NCBI RefSeq assembly: GCF_013177695.1
Contig: NZ_WOEY01000189.1
Location: 1 to 44,091 of the forward strand
DNA from: Paraburkholderia solitsugae
GTDB taxonomy: Bacteria; Pseudomonadota; Gammaproteobacteria; Burkholderiales; Burkholderiaceae
Length of the DNA: 44,091 nucleotides
Reading direction: 5' to 3'
Shown: positions 1 to 9,936 of the stretch, piece after piece
Position numbering within the stretch: the stretch's first letter is position 1
Layout: each line of letters opens with the position of its first letter
Position numbers and translations under genes: made by a program
The notes under the pieces: model-generated
The model's input: only the letters and a program-made list of their open reading frames with translations
Database searches by the model: none
Told to the model about the DNA's origin: nothing

Positions 1-63
1 TTGGCGGCCCTCCAGCAGACGTTGCGGAGTCGCGAAGCGGTGTTGCTTGATCGAACCGGATGA
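1..63 (+). CDS. possible 3' end of a truncated gene
   Basis: Frame 1 is open from the left edge to a TGA at 61-63 and reads as 20 residues ending LLDRTG. The composition is compatible with the end of a protein, but the stretch is far too short to identify. It could be chance, since high-GC DNA often has open frames of this length. Confidence 0.2.
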   Translation: MAALQQTLRSREAVLLDRTG

Positions 64-577
64 TTCTGGCTCATCGCTCCACGATGCTGTCGTAGCTTAC
101 GGTACCAGCCGGCCGGAGCCGCTTCCGTACCTCATCGCGGATTTTGTGTACGGAGGACCGCTTTCGGGCACGCACGATTGGCCGCCGACCCGAAGCCGCC
201 GATCGGACGAGATTTACAACGGTCCGTTCCAAAGCCACCACCAGTCAATCGTCAATGACGTTTCGAATGGCCGTCTGGCAAATCTGCCGCGCCTTTCCCC
301 AGTTGCCAGTCTTTGCCCGTCGACTTCGGTGTAGTGCGGACCAGGGCTTTGCACCCTCGTTGGACATTCGCTTTGTCAAGACGCAAACGTTATCGAATAT
401 CCTCATCTGGCAAGGCAGGGACCGTCCCATGTTACCGGACCGGACTCCCGGAGCGAGAGCCACGTGTGCGCTGCCGGTCAGCGAAGGGGCGCACGTGATA
501 TCGTGCAACGCGCCGCGTAGCGAGAATGCGTTTTCAACGTGAAACTCATGCGCCATTACTGACGACCTTACAAAAGA
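64..577. other. gene-poor stretch upstream of the MFS gene
   Basis: About 510 bp with only overlapping short ORFs on both strands. None has a convincing ribosome binding site or recognisable domain. I see no RNA gene or repeat. It presumably contains the promoter of the MFS gene that follows, but no strong -35/-10 pair is evident. Confidence 0.4.
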
Positions 578-1885
578 ATGTTCACGCCTCCCTTCGCGAC
601 GTGCGACCAGCCTTCCGGCAATCAGGAAAATCCCCGCGAGCTTCTCAAAACCGTTGTCGCAGCATCGCTTGTGACTGGCCTCGAAATGTTCGATTTCACC
701 GTTTTCGGCTTCTTCGCGGTGATGATCGGAGACCGGTTCTTCCCAGCGAACGATCCGATGACTTCATTGCTGTGGGCCGTCGGTACATTCGGCGTCGGCT
801 TTTTCATGCGACCTGTTGGCGCGATGATCATCGGCGCTTACGCGGACCGCGTGGGACGCCGCGCAGCGATGACGAGGACCAGCTGGATGATGGCTCTGGG
901 AACCGCCGCGCTCGGCCTGTGCCTGTCGTTTGCCAGCATAGGCGTGATTGCGCCGCTCGTTGTCATCGCCGCTCGATCGTTGCAGGGCTTTGCCGTCGGC
1001 GGCGACATCGGCGTTGCCGCGACTTTCGTGCTGGAGGCGGGGCCCGTGTCGCGTCGCGGCTATCTGGTCAGCTGGCAGCTCGCTAGCCAGGGCGCGGCCG
1101 CGTTGCTGGGCGCAACCCTGGGCGTGCTACTCACCAGCACGATGTCACCGGCCGCTCTTGCTTCGTGGGGCTGGCGGATCCCATTCCTGATCGGTCTGCT
1201 GATCGCGCCAGTCGGTCTCTACGTTCGTCATCGGCTTCGCGATGATCCGATTCCCACCAACACCGCCAGAAATGCCGACACACCGCTCGCCGAACTGTGT
1301 CGCGAACATGGGACGACGATCCTGCTGGCGATGCTGATGATGATGGGGCAAACCATACCGGTCTACGCGATCGTCTACTTCATGCCGAGCTATGCGACTC
1401 GCGTGATGCACATGCCCGCCGTCATCGGATTTCTGGCTTCCGCGTTGTCTGCGCTGCTGCTGGTCGTCATTCCGCCGCTGGCCGGCCGTCTCATAGACAG
1501 TCTGCCTCGCCGCAAGCCACTGGCCCTCCTCGCCTCTGGATGCACGGCGCTTCTGGTCTATCCGGTCTTTCTGATGATTACTCGTGCGACCAGTGCGCTG
1601 CCTATCCTGTGCGGCGTCGGGCTCATTAGCACAATGGTGGCGTTAGGCGCCGGCGCGGTCGCCCTGCTTGTGCTCGAAGCGCTTCCTGCGCGGGTGCGCG
1701 CCAGCGGCATGGCCGTTTCGCATGCGCTGCACGTCGCCTTGTTCGGCGGCACTGCTCAATTCATCGTGACGGCATTGATCAGATGGACCGGCGATCCCAT
1801 GTCTGCAGCCTGGTATGTGGCGCCGGCGTGTGGGGTGAGCTTCTGTGCGCTGATGCTTTTCAAGGAAAGGCGCTTCAAAACCTGA
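578..1885 (+). CDS. MFS transporter, metabolite:H+ symporter (MHS) type
   Basis: A 435-residue inner-membrane protein with about twelve hydrophobic segments, the usual length for the family. The loop between TM2 and TM3 carries the MFS signature (YADRVGRR, near residue 90), and TM4-TM5 has a glycine-rich stretch (GFAVGGDIG, near 150). The layout, including the segment after TM1 (EMFDFTVFGFF), matches MHS-type transporters of citrate, ketoglutarate, shikimate or other organic acids. The substrate cannot be read from sequence. The start has only a weak A-rich upstream region; the next in-frame ATG lies inside TM1, so 578 is preferred. The gene converges on the AraC regulator, with a 22-bp gap between the two stop codons. 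Confidence 0.88.
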   Translation: MFTPPFATCDQPSGNQENPRELLKTVVAASLVTGLEMFDFTVFGFFAVMIGDRFFPANDPMTSLLWAVGTFGVGFFMRPVGAMIIGAYADRVGRRAAMTRTSWMMALGTAALGLCLSFASIGVIAPLVVIAARSLQGFAVGGDIGVAATFVLEAGPVSRRGYLVSWQLASQGAAALLGATLGVLLTSTMSPAALASWGWRIPFLIGLLIAPVGLYVRHRLRDDPIPTNTARNADTPLAELCREHGTTILLAMLMMMGQTIPVYAIVYFMPSYATRVMHMPAVIGFLASALSALLLVVIPPLAGRLIDSLPRRKPLALLASGCTALLVYPVFLMITRATSALPILCGVGLISTMVALGAGAVALLVLEALPARVRASGMAVSHALHVALFGGTAQFIVTALIRWTGDPMSAAWYVAPACGVSFCALMLFKERRFKT

Positions 1886-1907
1886 ACCGCCGCGCACGCA
1901 TTGACGC

Positions 1908-2930
1908 CTATCGCTGCGTCTGAACCATCTTGTCAGCTAGAGCCCGAAAATCCTGTGGCGCCATGTCGTAGGCTCGCCGGAAGGCGCGCGTAAAATCAGA
2001 CGCGCTTTTGAAGCCGAGTCCGTAGGCAATCTCTATCACCGCTAAGTGCGGATACCGGATCAGTTCATCGGCCGCATGGCGTAGCCTCAGGTGGCGGATA
2101 TAAGCGCCAACGCCGCCTTCATGCTGAAACAGGCGATAGATGGTCGGGCGAGGAAGTTGAAGCGCATTTAGCACACTTTCGGGGGAGAGTTCATCTTCAG
2201 TCAGGTGCGCCTGAATATAGCGCCGTACTTGACCGAACACGGCTGCCCGGGCTGCAGCGCGCGTGTCGCCGCTCAGGCGCGCCTGCCGTCCAAACGCGGC
2301 GACAAGGAGCTTGGCCACCGCGCGTATGGCGCCGTCCGCCTCGCCGGCGCTCATGCATGCGATTGTCCGACTGAACGCCGCAACGTGTTCGATGATCAGT
2401 CGCTCGAGCGGCGTCGAACCATGGAGCACACGGCCGTGGATGGCCTCTGGATCAGGAAAGACTTCCTGCACCAACTCGCCCGGCACGAAAAACGCGATCA
2501 CCCTGCATGCCTGGCGTTGCATTCGAACGGGTTGATTCATATCCAGTGCAAGGATGCTTGCGGCTGAGGGCGTGGGATCGCGCCGCGAGGTGCGCACGGC
2601 GACGTTCTCAACCGCGCCCTCCAGAAACACATGAAAGACGAAGTCGCGTACCCGGTCTGTCGAGATCCGGGCCAGTGAGCGCTCGAGCACAACCAGGTCC
2701 GACCGGCAATCCGTCAATACAAGCTCGCCAACCTGATAGCGGTCAATCGAAGCCTGGAACGGCCTCTCCAGATCAGATCGCGAGGGCAGCACGTCAATAA
2801 GATGACCGACCCGATCCCGCCAGGCGAGCAAGCGCCGCTGTGGCGCTTCCCCCCGCACGCTGAAATGACTATGGGCAATGCCGTGTTGCAGCGGACGGCA
2901 GACATCAACCGTGTGTGCGCAGGAGTTCAT
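1908..2930 (-). CDS. AraC-family transcriptional regulator
   Basis: A 340-residue protein with an AraC-type DNA-binding region in the last ~100 residues: a first helix-turn-helix around LPRPTIYRLFQ and a second around IAYGLGFKSASDFTRAFRR, followed by the typical P-x-D/E-F ending (MAPQDFRAL). The preceding ~200 residues resemble the cupin-like AraC-binding N-domain of benzoate/alkane-type activators (XylS/FeaR-like). Effector unknown. No good Shine-Dalgarno is visible before the ATG, so the N-terminus is somewhat uncertain. It may control the convergent MFS transporter, but gene order alone does not show this. Confidence 0.88.
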   Translation of the reverse strand: MNSCAHTVDVCRPLQHGIAHSHFSVRGEAPQRRLLAWRDRVGHLIDVLPSRSDLERPFQASIDRYQVGELVLTDCRSDLVVLERSLARISTDRVRDFVFHVFLEGAVENVAVRTSRRDPTPSAASILALDMNQPVRMQRQACRVIAFFVPGELVQEVFPDPEAIHGRVLHGSTPLERLIIEHVAAFSRTIACMSAGEADGAIRAVAKLLVAAFGRQARLSGDTRAAARAAVFGQVRRYIQAHLTEDELSPESVLNALQLPRPTIYRLFQHEGGVGAYIRHLRLRHAADELIRYPHLAVIEIAYGLGFKSASDFTRAFRRAYDMAPQDFRALADKMVQTQR

Positions 2931-3468
2931 GCGAAGAAGTTCTTTACTGGAATGTGCCAGGACGTCTTCTGGAGTAGACGCTTTGGGAATTTAACCGAAA
3001 ATCTGCCCGGCGTGAATTTTTCGAAAAACGGGTCTGGAATTTTTCGGGAGCTGCCACGCACGGTCAAACCTGCTCATACAGGTAAGAGTACGTTGAGTGT
3101 CAATTGTGGGCCGCAGTTCGCCAAGAACCAGCCATTGGGTCGTGCAACACAAACGACCCTTCGTGGCCAAGCGTCCACTCGCTCACCGGTTCCCTTCACA
3201 AGAGAGACGCGACGATGAAGCAAGCGCTTAATCGCTGCCGCATCTTTGGAAGTGCGTTACGGCCAACATGTCCAATATGCGGGACGTCCCGAATTGCCAA
3301 GCTCCCGGACCTCCGCCTACCATCAACTCCCCGCTGCATACCGCAGCCAGATGCGCCACGGGTAATGCGTCGCCGCAAGCGAGCGCCATAGCCTGGCGGG
3401 CACGGCACACAAGCCGGTAGCCGGCGCATTCCATGTCCAGCACCTACTCGAACTCTCAGGAGACAGGT
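2931..3468. other. gene-poor stretch
   Basis: About 540 bp upstream of the small MLSPHEF gene. It contains a 58-codon ORF from 3214 with a CPICG sequence and a moderate AGAGAGA upstream, but the rest of its product is low-complexity basic and proline-rich sequence and I do not accept it as a gene. The 5' part should hold the promoter of the leftward AraC gene. No terminator or repeat was recognised. Confidence 0.4.
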
Positions 3469-3663
3469 ATGCTCAGCCCCCATGAATTTGCGACATTGAT
3501 GCTCGTCAAGGACTGCGTCGAACAGATTGCCGACCGGGACGAACTTGACACGTTGCTCGAACGTCAACTGCTCGACATGGAGCAACTTGCGGGTGGTGCC
3601 GTGCTCCCTCGCGTTACGCAGGACGGAGATTCCCTGCTTCGTACCCTCGCGCGAATTCACTGA
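3469..3663 (+). CDS. small conserved protein, MLSPHEF family (copy 1)
   Basis: A 64-residue soluble protein of unknown function. I chose the ATG at 3469 rather than the upstream in-frame ATG (3433) because AGGAGACAGGT sits just before it and because homology to the second copy (11713-11919) begins exactly here: both start MLSPHEFATLM and share the core LLERQL..(M/L)EQLA(G/S)G. It is acidic and probably helical, with no membrane segment. Having two diverged copies in one window shows it is a real gene family. The copies may be adaptor-like proteins, but nothing in the sequence identifies a partner. Confidence 0.72.
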   Translation: MLSPHEFATLMLVKDCVEQIADRDELDTLLERQLLDMEQLAGGAVLPRVTQDGDSLLRTLARIH

Positions 3664-3771
3664 CACGTCGGACCGTGTGAGCCCGTACTCTCGCTGATAT
3701 GCGGGATTGACCGTCCTCCCAGGCCCTTGCCGCGGCCCCAGGATTTCCGAAATGTTCTTAAGGAGCTCGCC

Positions 3772-4101
3772 ATGTCTCGCGAGTCCGAATGGGTCAAATT
3801 CGTGCTCCACGACGAATTCCCGTCTGACGTTGAATTTCTTGAGGGAAGCGCGCCGAACCACGTAGTTGTCGAATGGCAGGTGGTCGGGCCAGATGACGCG
3901 CCGAGACGCAACGCTCCCTTTGTCATCGTCATCGATACGGAGGCAATCGACCGCTACGAAAGCAGCGACCAACGAGAGCAGACGAGGATTGCCTCGCGTG
4001 TTCGCGAGATCGTGCAACATCGAGGCGTTCACTATGAGCCTTCTCGTCCGGTCGAGGTAGCCGAACCATTCGTTGTCGAGATTGACGAGGGTGACCTCTG
4101 A
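3772..4101 (+). CDS. small cytoplasmic protein, DUF3022-like
   Basis: A 109-residue acidic protein. The ATG at 3772 is preceded by AAGGAG with good spacing, which favours it over the upstream ATG at 3727. The segment IVIDTEAIDRYESSDQREQTRI and the closing EPFVVEIDEGDL resemble the Burkholderia-group DUF3022 family from memory. That assignment is tentative, and the function of the family is unknown. It lies 108 bp after copy 1 of the MLSPHEF gene in the same direction and could share its transcript. No signal peptide or membrane segment. Confidence 0.65.
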   Translation: MSRESEWVKFVLHDEFPSDVEFLEGSAPNHVVVEWQVVGPDDAPRRNAPFVIVIDTEAIDRYESSDQREQTRIASRVREIVQHRGVHYEPSRPVEVAEPFVVEIDEGDL

Positions 4102-4131
4102 CATCCATCTCCCGCATCCACAGCCGGTTAA

Positions 4132-4703
4132 GTGGCGCGCCGAAAGGGCATCGCCGCGGCGTACTGGGTGAAAGGATGCAGTTCGCTCGGTCGGCTGCGG
4201 TATGCGGTACTACTGGATGTCGATGGCGCATGTCAGGATGGGGGCGGTCCGTGTCTGGTCGACGTCAAGGAAGCCGCCACCGCTGCGGCGCCACGTTACG
4301 CCGGGCTTCGCATGCCGCGGGACAATGCCAGGCGGGTGGTGGAAGGCGCTCGGCACGCCTCACCCTTTCTGGGTGACCGGATTGTGCCCGCCCGCCTGGG
4401 CGGCCGCGCGGTCGTCGTTCGCGAACTATTGCCACAGGACCTGAAACTGCACGCTGACCGGCTGACCCAGGTGGACGCCGTCAAGGCCGCGCATTTTCTT
4501 GCTCTTGTCATTGGAAGGGCGCACGCGAGCCAGATGACGCCGCGAGCCGGGATATCTGGCTTGCGGAGTTGCAGCGCAACCGGCCGAAATCACTGGATGC
4601 GCCATCATGGCTCTGGCGCAGTGTGATTGAATTGACGGGTCTCCATGAAGTTGCCTGCCAGGGGCATTGCCAGCGTTATGCGCTCGACAGGCCGCTCAGC
4701 TGA
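4132..4703 (+). pseudogene. DUF2252 family protein, N-terminally truncated and frameshifted
   Basis: The frame from 4132 encodes the middle of a DUF2252 protein (YWVKGCSSLGRLRYAVLL, then LVDVKEA, RRVVEGAR, REL.PQDLKL, and HASQM). Intact members are several hundred residues long; here the N-terminal half is missing. Near 4536 one G appears to be lost. Adding a base there restores HASQMDAASRD, continuing through DAPSWLWRSVIEL to CQRYAL and a TGA at 4701-4703, which is the expected family C-terminus. An in-frame TAA directly precedes 4132. The family is kinase-like by fold in some descriptions, but the activity is unproven. Almost certainly non-functional. Confidence 0.7.
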
Positions 4704-5326
4704 ACCGGGATCGCAGGCAAGTCCAGACGATCGCCCGCGCGTGGGCATGCGGCTGGCAGATCTGCAGTATTTCGCAGGTCATCCTGCGCCGCGTTCTGTT
4801 TCCTTCGCGACCTGCCTGTCCGCGGTGGCGCCAGCAACGTGCCGATCGTTCAGCGAGGACGGACTCCACCAGACACTATTCCTCGTCTCCTGGCCTCATG
4901 AGCCGCGCCAGGCAAATGTCACACTGAATCGTCTGCGTGGGGCCGCATCACACCACGACGAAACATCCTGCCGTACCTGTCCGGCTGGTTTCTGGGTGTA
5001 CCTCTCATCGTTCTGATACATCCTGTATCTCAATTTCCATTGAGCGTGGCAACCTGCACGGCTGTTACCGCAATTGCACAACTGGCATCCGGCGGGGTCG
5101 ACCGGTCTGGAAAGCGCCGATCCCGCCCTGCCCAAGGCGGCCCGAAGATACTGGAGGCGCCGGGCGGTCCCGCCCACGGGCTTTAGCACCGGTGCGTGCC
5201 GGCGGCGGCGTACGGCCGGAGCCGTTGCTGCCTGTGCGGAGGCTCAAGCCGGAATCCGGCGACCCGCCACAGGAAACCTTCGTTTGCGCACGACACCTTC
5301 AAGGGCTGCCCATGTCGCGCCGCGGC
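4704..5326. other. gene-poor stretch
   Basis: About 620 bp between the DUF2252 remnant and the end of the Nramp gene. Overlapping short ORFs on both strands have no recognisable domains or good ribosome binding sites. I see no RNA gene or repeat. Given the decayed neighbours it may be degraded coding sequence, but I could not trace a parent gene. Confidence 0.4.
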
Positions 5327-6622
5327 TCAGTGAACCGCCAGCAGGACGAACATTGCGGTCACCGCAACACCCATCACGCCCGTCGCCAGCCAGCCGACGA
5401 TCCGCAGACTGCCTGAAATGCCGAACTTCCCCATGATGTCCGGATGTGACGCCATCTTCATCATGAGCACCATGATGGGGACCGACGTGACGCCATTGAT
5501 GACCGCACTCCAGAAGAGCGCCTTGATCGGATCGATTGGCGTGAAACCGAGCGCGAGACCGATCACCGTGGCGAGTACGATGACGCTGTAGAACCGCTTG
5601 GCCAGCCGTGGCGCCAGTTCCAGACTGTTCTTCCACCGGAACGCGCCGGCCATCGCGTAGGCCGCGGAGCCGGCCAGGACCGGTAATGCCAGCAGCCCGG
5701 TGCCGACGATGCCGAGGCTGAAGAGCAGGAACGCAAACTGACCCGCGATCGGCTTCAGTGCCGAGGCGGCCTGTGACGATGTCTGGATGTCCGTGATGTG
5801 ATGCGTATGGAGCGTCGCGGCGGTTGTGAGGATGATGAAGAATGCGATCAGGTTAGAAAAACCCATGCCGATCCGTGTGTCGATGCCGATGCGCTTCAGG
5901 TTCGCCGGTCCCTGCGACGGCGCCTTCTTCAGCGCATGCTGTTCGTCGGCTGCCTGCAGTTCCTCGACCTCCTGGGAGGCCTGCCAGAAAAACAGATAGG
6001 GGCTGATGGTCGTACCGAACACCGCAACGATAGTCGTGAGATACGCGCTATTCCACGACGGATGGGGAAACACGGTCTGGCTTGCCACGGTCATCCAGGG
6101 AATCCGGACGGTGAATACGACACCCACATACGCAAACAGCGCGAGTGTGAGCCACTTGAGCACCCGCACGTAGCTTTTGTACGGCACGAAAACCTGCAGC
6201 ACCAGCGAAAACGCCGCCAGTCCGATTGTATAGACCCGCGTTGGACCGCCAGCCACGAGGTTCACGGCGGCACCCATCGCGGTGAGATCAGCGGCAATGT
6301 TGATCGTATTGGCCAACAGCAGCAGCACGACTGTGCCGTAGAGTAGCGACACCGGGTAATGGCGCCGGATATTTGTCGCCAGCCCACGACCACTGACGCG
6401 ACCGATCCGTGCGCTGATGATCTGGATCGCAACCATTAGCGGATAGGTCAGCAGGACCGTCCACAGGATGCTGTAGCCGAATGCCGCCCCGGCCTGGGAA
6501 TAGGTGGCAATACCGCTTGGGTCGTCATCGGCCGCGCCGGTGACCACTCCTGGACCTAACTTCTCGAGCCAGGCATTCGTTGGGACGCCAGGCGTCGACG
6601 GCGGGGTGATCCCGGTTTCCAT
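5327..6622 (-). CDS. Nramp-family metal ion transporter, divergent subgroup
   Basis: A 431-residue inner-membrane protein with about eleven hydrophobic segments. The start at 6622 follows GGAGG five bases upstream; the longer ORF adds 50 arginine-rich residues that look non-native. The TM1 motif reads DDDPSGIATYSQAGA where classical MntH/Nramp proteins have DPGN, and the TM6 motif reads TTISPYLFFWQASQEVEE where they have MPHN. The fold assignment is firm, but two metal-coordinating positions (the Asn and the Met) are changed, so a manganese/iron role should not be assumed. It could serve Mg2+ or another ion, as in Nramp-related magnesium transporters. It is transcribed alone, divergent from the response regulator remnant. 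Confidence 0.85.
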   Translation of the reverse strand: METGITPPSTPGVPTNAWLEKLGPGVVTGAADDDPSGIATYSQAGAAFGYSILWTVLLTYPLMVAIQIISARIGRVSGRGLATNIRRHYPVSLLYGTVVLLLLANTINIAADLTAMGAAVNLVAGGPTRVYTIGLAAFSLVLQVFVPYKSYVRVLKWLTLALFAYVGVVFTVRIPWMTVASQTVFPHPSWNSAYLTTIVAVFGTTISPYLFFWQASQEVEELQAADEQHALKKAPSQGPANLKRIGIDTRIGMGFSNLIAFFIILTTAATLHTHHITDIQTSSQAASALKPIAGQFAFLLFSLGIVGTGLLALPVLAGSAAYAMAGAFRWKNSLELAPRLAKRFYSVIVLATVIGLALGFTPIDPIKALFWSAVINGVTSVPIMVLMMKMASHPDIMGKFGISGSLRIVGWLATGVMGVAVTAMFVLLAVH

Positions 6623-6904
6623 TCGGCCTCCGACACTAACAGGATTGACACGCCGTTCGTCGCTTTCGGCTGGCCGCCTGTGACGTTGTCCGCAAGACAT
6701 CCGCCCGGCGCTTGTTCCTGCGACGATCCGCGCCGGTGGAGGCGCAATAGTTATACCTGGCGCCCCGCTCATCGTTCGGCCCGCGCTCTGACTGGGTAAC
6801 GCCGACCACCCTCTTTCCGTGCCGTGAAAACATGGAACGCGCCTTGCTCCGTGTCACGCAGACCCTCAATGGATTGACATCCGGCTTCCCGCCCAGGAGC
6901 TGAT

Positions 6905-7280
6905 ATGACGACCAGGCTGCTTCTGGCTGATGATGACGCAGGCTCCGTTGAAGCACGGGCATGCTACTTTGCGTCGCTCGGGTTCGACGTCCACATCGCC
7001 CGCGACGGAACGCAGGTGCTTGCGCTGTTTCAGGGATGGTCACCCGACGCGGCACTCCCTGGATATCGACATGCCCGGCGCCAGTGGGTATGACGTGGGA
7101 CACAGAATCCGGAGTGTATGCAGGCAAGGACGTGCCGTCGTGCTGGTCGCCGTAACAGATCGGACACCGTCAAAGCAAATCCCCACGCAGATCTACGAAG
7201 CGGGTTTCGACTGCTATATGCCAAAGCCTGTGGCCCGGCCGGCACTGCTGGCGCATGTCCCGCGACTGCTCAACCATTGA
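6905..7280 (+). pseudogene. single-domain response regulator (receiver), frameshifted
   Basis: A CheY/PhoB-like receiver domain of about 125 residues with no output domain. The start ATG has AGGAG nine bases upstream. The first frame gives LLLADDDAG (acidic pocket) and ends after WSPDAAL. The second frame gives LDIDMPGASGYDV (phosphoacceptor Asp) and YMPKPVARPALL (conserved Lys-Pro). The frames join if one C is removed from the CCC at 7057-7059, giving DAALLDIDMPG. As sequenced, the product is truncated before the phosphorylation site. Either a recent pseudogene or a sequencing error. Confidence 0.72.
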
Positions 7281-7932
7281 CGACCGTCTGCCGCTCGGCG
7301 CAACGCCTGGTGCCCCATGCTCGCTCGGAGCTCTCAATTTTTTTGCGGCGCAGCAAAGAACGCCTTTATCAATCAGAAAATACGAATCCGACGATTCACG
7401 CGGCACGGGGAACCGCACTTGTCCTAGCCGTCGCAGTCCACCTGTAGGGAGCGTCGGGGCCAGGTCACGACGGGAGATGTGCAAGGCCGTACCCGGCCAT
7501 CTGCCGTTTTTGGTGAAGGTGGCACATCGCCCCAAACATAGGGCGGTCGGCGACGCTGCATAGGTGGGGACGCCATTTCTCCTTCGTAAGTCATAGCCGC
7601 CAATAGGCCCGCAGAAGTCCGCTTTAATCCATGAATTGCTTCGGGCTGAGATCATGTAGCGTTGATCCTGAACCATTTGCCGGGGGCAGCGAGAATGTAG
7701 TTCGAGTATGCGACGCCAGCTCCCGGCGCTATCCGGACAGACGGTTTTCTCTACCCAGTAAAGTGCTCAGGTATCGGTCTTTTCGACTCCAATGCGACGA
7801 TAATCAGACCCGTTTGGGTCTGAAGTGCCGCACGAGAGATAGCGACGATCCACTACTCCAGGACTACGCGAGCCCTCCCATCCAAGGCGAGATCCTTCCA
7901 GGCGCGTACACGAATTCGTCTCATGAGGCTCT
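7281..7932. other. gene-poor stretch before the first diguanylate cyclase
   Basis: About 650 bp with no acceptable gene on either strand; the short ORFs are low-complexity shadows. No c-di-GMP riboswitch consensus is recognisable. It presumably holds the promoter of the cyclase at 7933. Confidence 0.4.
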
Positions 7933-9453
7933 ATGCGTTTGCCATTGTCGGCCCTTGGGCGCCGAACTGTTTCGTCAGCCGCGTCGCAGGTGCTGTCGCC
8001 GTCAGGCGTAATCGTCGCGGGGGTCCTGCTGATCCTGTTCATGTGCGGCCTGTGCGCGTGGGTACTATTCGAGTCCCGCAACGATGCCTACAACCACGCC
8101 GAGGAGAACGCGCGGAACCTGATGCTAGTCATCGAGCGGGATATCGCCCGTAACATTGAACTCTACGGTCTCTCCTTGCAGGCAGTAGTGGATGGGGTGA
8201 ACGATCCGCAGGTAATGGCACTCCCCCCGAATTTGCGAAGTGAGGTGCTCTTCGACCGCGCCGCTTCGGGCAAATATCTCGGCTCCATCTTCGTGATGAA
8301 TGAGCGTGGCGACATCATCCTGGACTCCCGATTCATTCCGGCACGCGTAGGCAACTTCGCTGACCGGGACTATTTCGCCGTTCATCGCGGCAACAGAAGC
8401 CCAGGCCTCTTCATCAGCAAACCCTACGCGTCACGGCTGCGAAACGGGGCACTCACAATTGCCCTGAGCCGCCGGATTACGCACGCAGACGGATCCTTCG
8501 GCGGAGTTGTAGTCGGGACGCTCAGTGTCGACTATTTCCGCGCCCTGCTGGACGGCCTGTCCGTCGGCGAGCGTGGTACGGCGGCCGTGATCGAGACCAA
8601 CGGAACGATGATTACGCGGCTGCCCTACGACCCAAAGGTAGTTGGACGGAACATCCAGAGCGCTCCCGTGTTCATCCGCGCAATGGCGACCGATGAGGGT
8701 GCGTTCGCCGGCACTGCGTCGATCGATGGCATTCGCAGGCTTTACGTCTACAGGCACCTGTCTGGACTTCCGATCATCGTCGACGTGGCGCCTGCCGAGA
8801 GCGACATTTACGCTGAGTGGCAACGCCGCGCCTGGCGACTCGGGATCGTGATGGCAGTGTTCGGCGCGATCCTTGGGGGCGGTTCGCTGTTGCTGTCACG
8901 AGAACTCATGAGGCGACAGCTTGCGGAATCGAAACTGCAGCATCTCGCGCGTACCGACGCGCTCACGGGGCTGAGCAACCGGGGAACCTTTGACGAAACG
9001 TTGCGCAAGGAATGGCAACAGGCCAACCGCACGGGCCGTCCACTCTCGTTGCTGTTCGTCGACATCGATCAGTTCAAGGCGTTCAACGACTACTATGGTC
9101 ATCAGGCGGGCGATGACGTGCTACGGGCCGTTGCCCAATGCGTCGCCCTGTGCATTCGCCGACCGGCCGACCACGTGGCCCGGTATGGAGGCGAAGAGTT
9201 CGTCGTGACCCTTCCTAATACCGACGCGACTGGTGCCACGAATATTGCCGAAACCATCCGGCACGCGGTATTTGATCTCAATATTGAACACGTCCAGAGC
9301 CAGTATGGCTGTGTAACCGCGAGCATCGGCGTGGTCACGTCCCAGGGCCGCGCGATTCACGATAGCGTTGTTCTGGTGAAGATGGCTGACTCGGCCCTGT
9401 ATGAAGCTAAATCGACCGGCCGTAACCGGGTATGCGAAGCATCGTGCGTGTGA
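7933..9453 (+). CDS. membrane diguanylate cyclase, Cache sensor + GGDEF (copy 1)
   Basis: A 506-residue protein that should make cyclic di-GMP from two GTP. N-terminal TM helix (about residues 25-50), periplasmic double-Cache-like sensor region (about 60-290, with YGLSLQAVVDG, NFADRDYF, PYASRLR and QPYD-like motifs), second TM helix (about 298-318), then a GGDEF domain. The domain has LARTDALTGLSNR, the metal-binding FVDIDQFKAFND, and the active-site GGEEF. The inhibitory I-site RPAD lies the standard distance before GGEEF, so product inhibition is likely retained. The ATG has no strong Shine-Dalgarno. It is about 65% similar by eye to the cyclase at 12575. The ligand is unknown. Confidence 0.92.
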   Translation: MRLPLSALGRRTVSSAASQVLSPSGVIVAGVLLILFMCGLCAWVLFESRNDAYNHAEENARNLMLVIERDIARNIELYGLSLQAVVDGVNDPQVMALPPNLRSEVLFDRAASGKYLGSIFVMNERGDIILDSRFIPARVGNFADRDYFAVHRGNRSPGLFISKPYASRLRNGALTIALSRRITHADGSFGGVVVGTLSVDYFRALLDGLSVGERGTAAVIETNGTMITRLPYDPKVVGRNIQSAPVFIRAMATDEGAFAGTASIDGIRRLYVYRHLSGLPIIVDVAPAESDIYAEWQRRAWRLGIVMAVFGAILGGGSLLLSRELMRRQLAESKLQHLARTDALTGLSNRGTFDETLRKEWQQANRTGRPLSLLFVDIDQFKAFNDYYGHQAGDDVLRAVAQCVALCIRRPADHVARYGGEEFVVTLPNTDATGATNIAETIRHAVFDLNIEHVQSQYGCVTASIGVVTSQGRAIHDSVVLVKMADSALYEAKSTGRNRVCEASCV

Positions 9454-9936
9454 GATAGGTCCCTCCTGTGTCGAAAGCGACGCTTCCCGTTGCGTCCAGC
9501 GGGTAAACGCCGCTCTCATCTTGCTCATCACTCTGATTTTCCCATATAAGATTGGCGCCCACGATAGGCCGCCAGACAGGTTGAGAACGTCGCTCCAATC
9601 CAGGATGACGGCGGCTCGCCCGCCAACGGACCGTGTTGCCACGCAGAAAGCGCCTGACTTCGTGGTCAAAGACCAATGACATGACCATGGCATTCGTGCA
9701 CATCTTCGCCGGGACGTCGCAGGAAGGGTCGTTGTGTGACGCCCGCCCTCGTGTGGTGTTGCCTCCATTGAGTAGGTACCCCGCTTAACCTTTCTCGCGA
9801 TGTCGGCTCACCCAGATAAAGACCGGAATAGCCATCGCTTGTGTAATCAACCGGACGGCCAACCCCTGGTGATCGCGTAGACCCGCAGGCCGACTGCCGC
9901 ATAACGCCCGACGATCGCGACCTGCCCCGGCCAGAA
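9454..9936. other. gene-poor stretch
   Basis: About 480 bp between the first cyclase and a convergent small gene. Overlapping minus-strand ORFs here have no family resemblance. No hairpin-plus-T-run terminator was found after the cyclase. Confidence 0.4.

Noticed and set aside
494..500. GTGATAT half-site near the left end
   Set aside because: No left arm at the required spacing; not counted with the five palindromes.
3214..3390. 58-codon ORF with a CPICG motif
   Set aside because: A single zinc-knuckle-like half motif, basic low-complexity remainder and only moderate ribosome site; no second copy or family support.
7281..7932. Possible c-di-GMP riboswitch before the cyclase
   Set aside because: No match to the GEMM-I/II conserved core could be recognised by eye.
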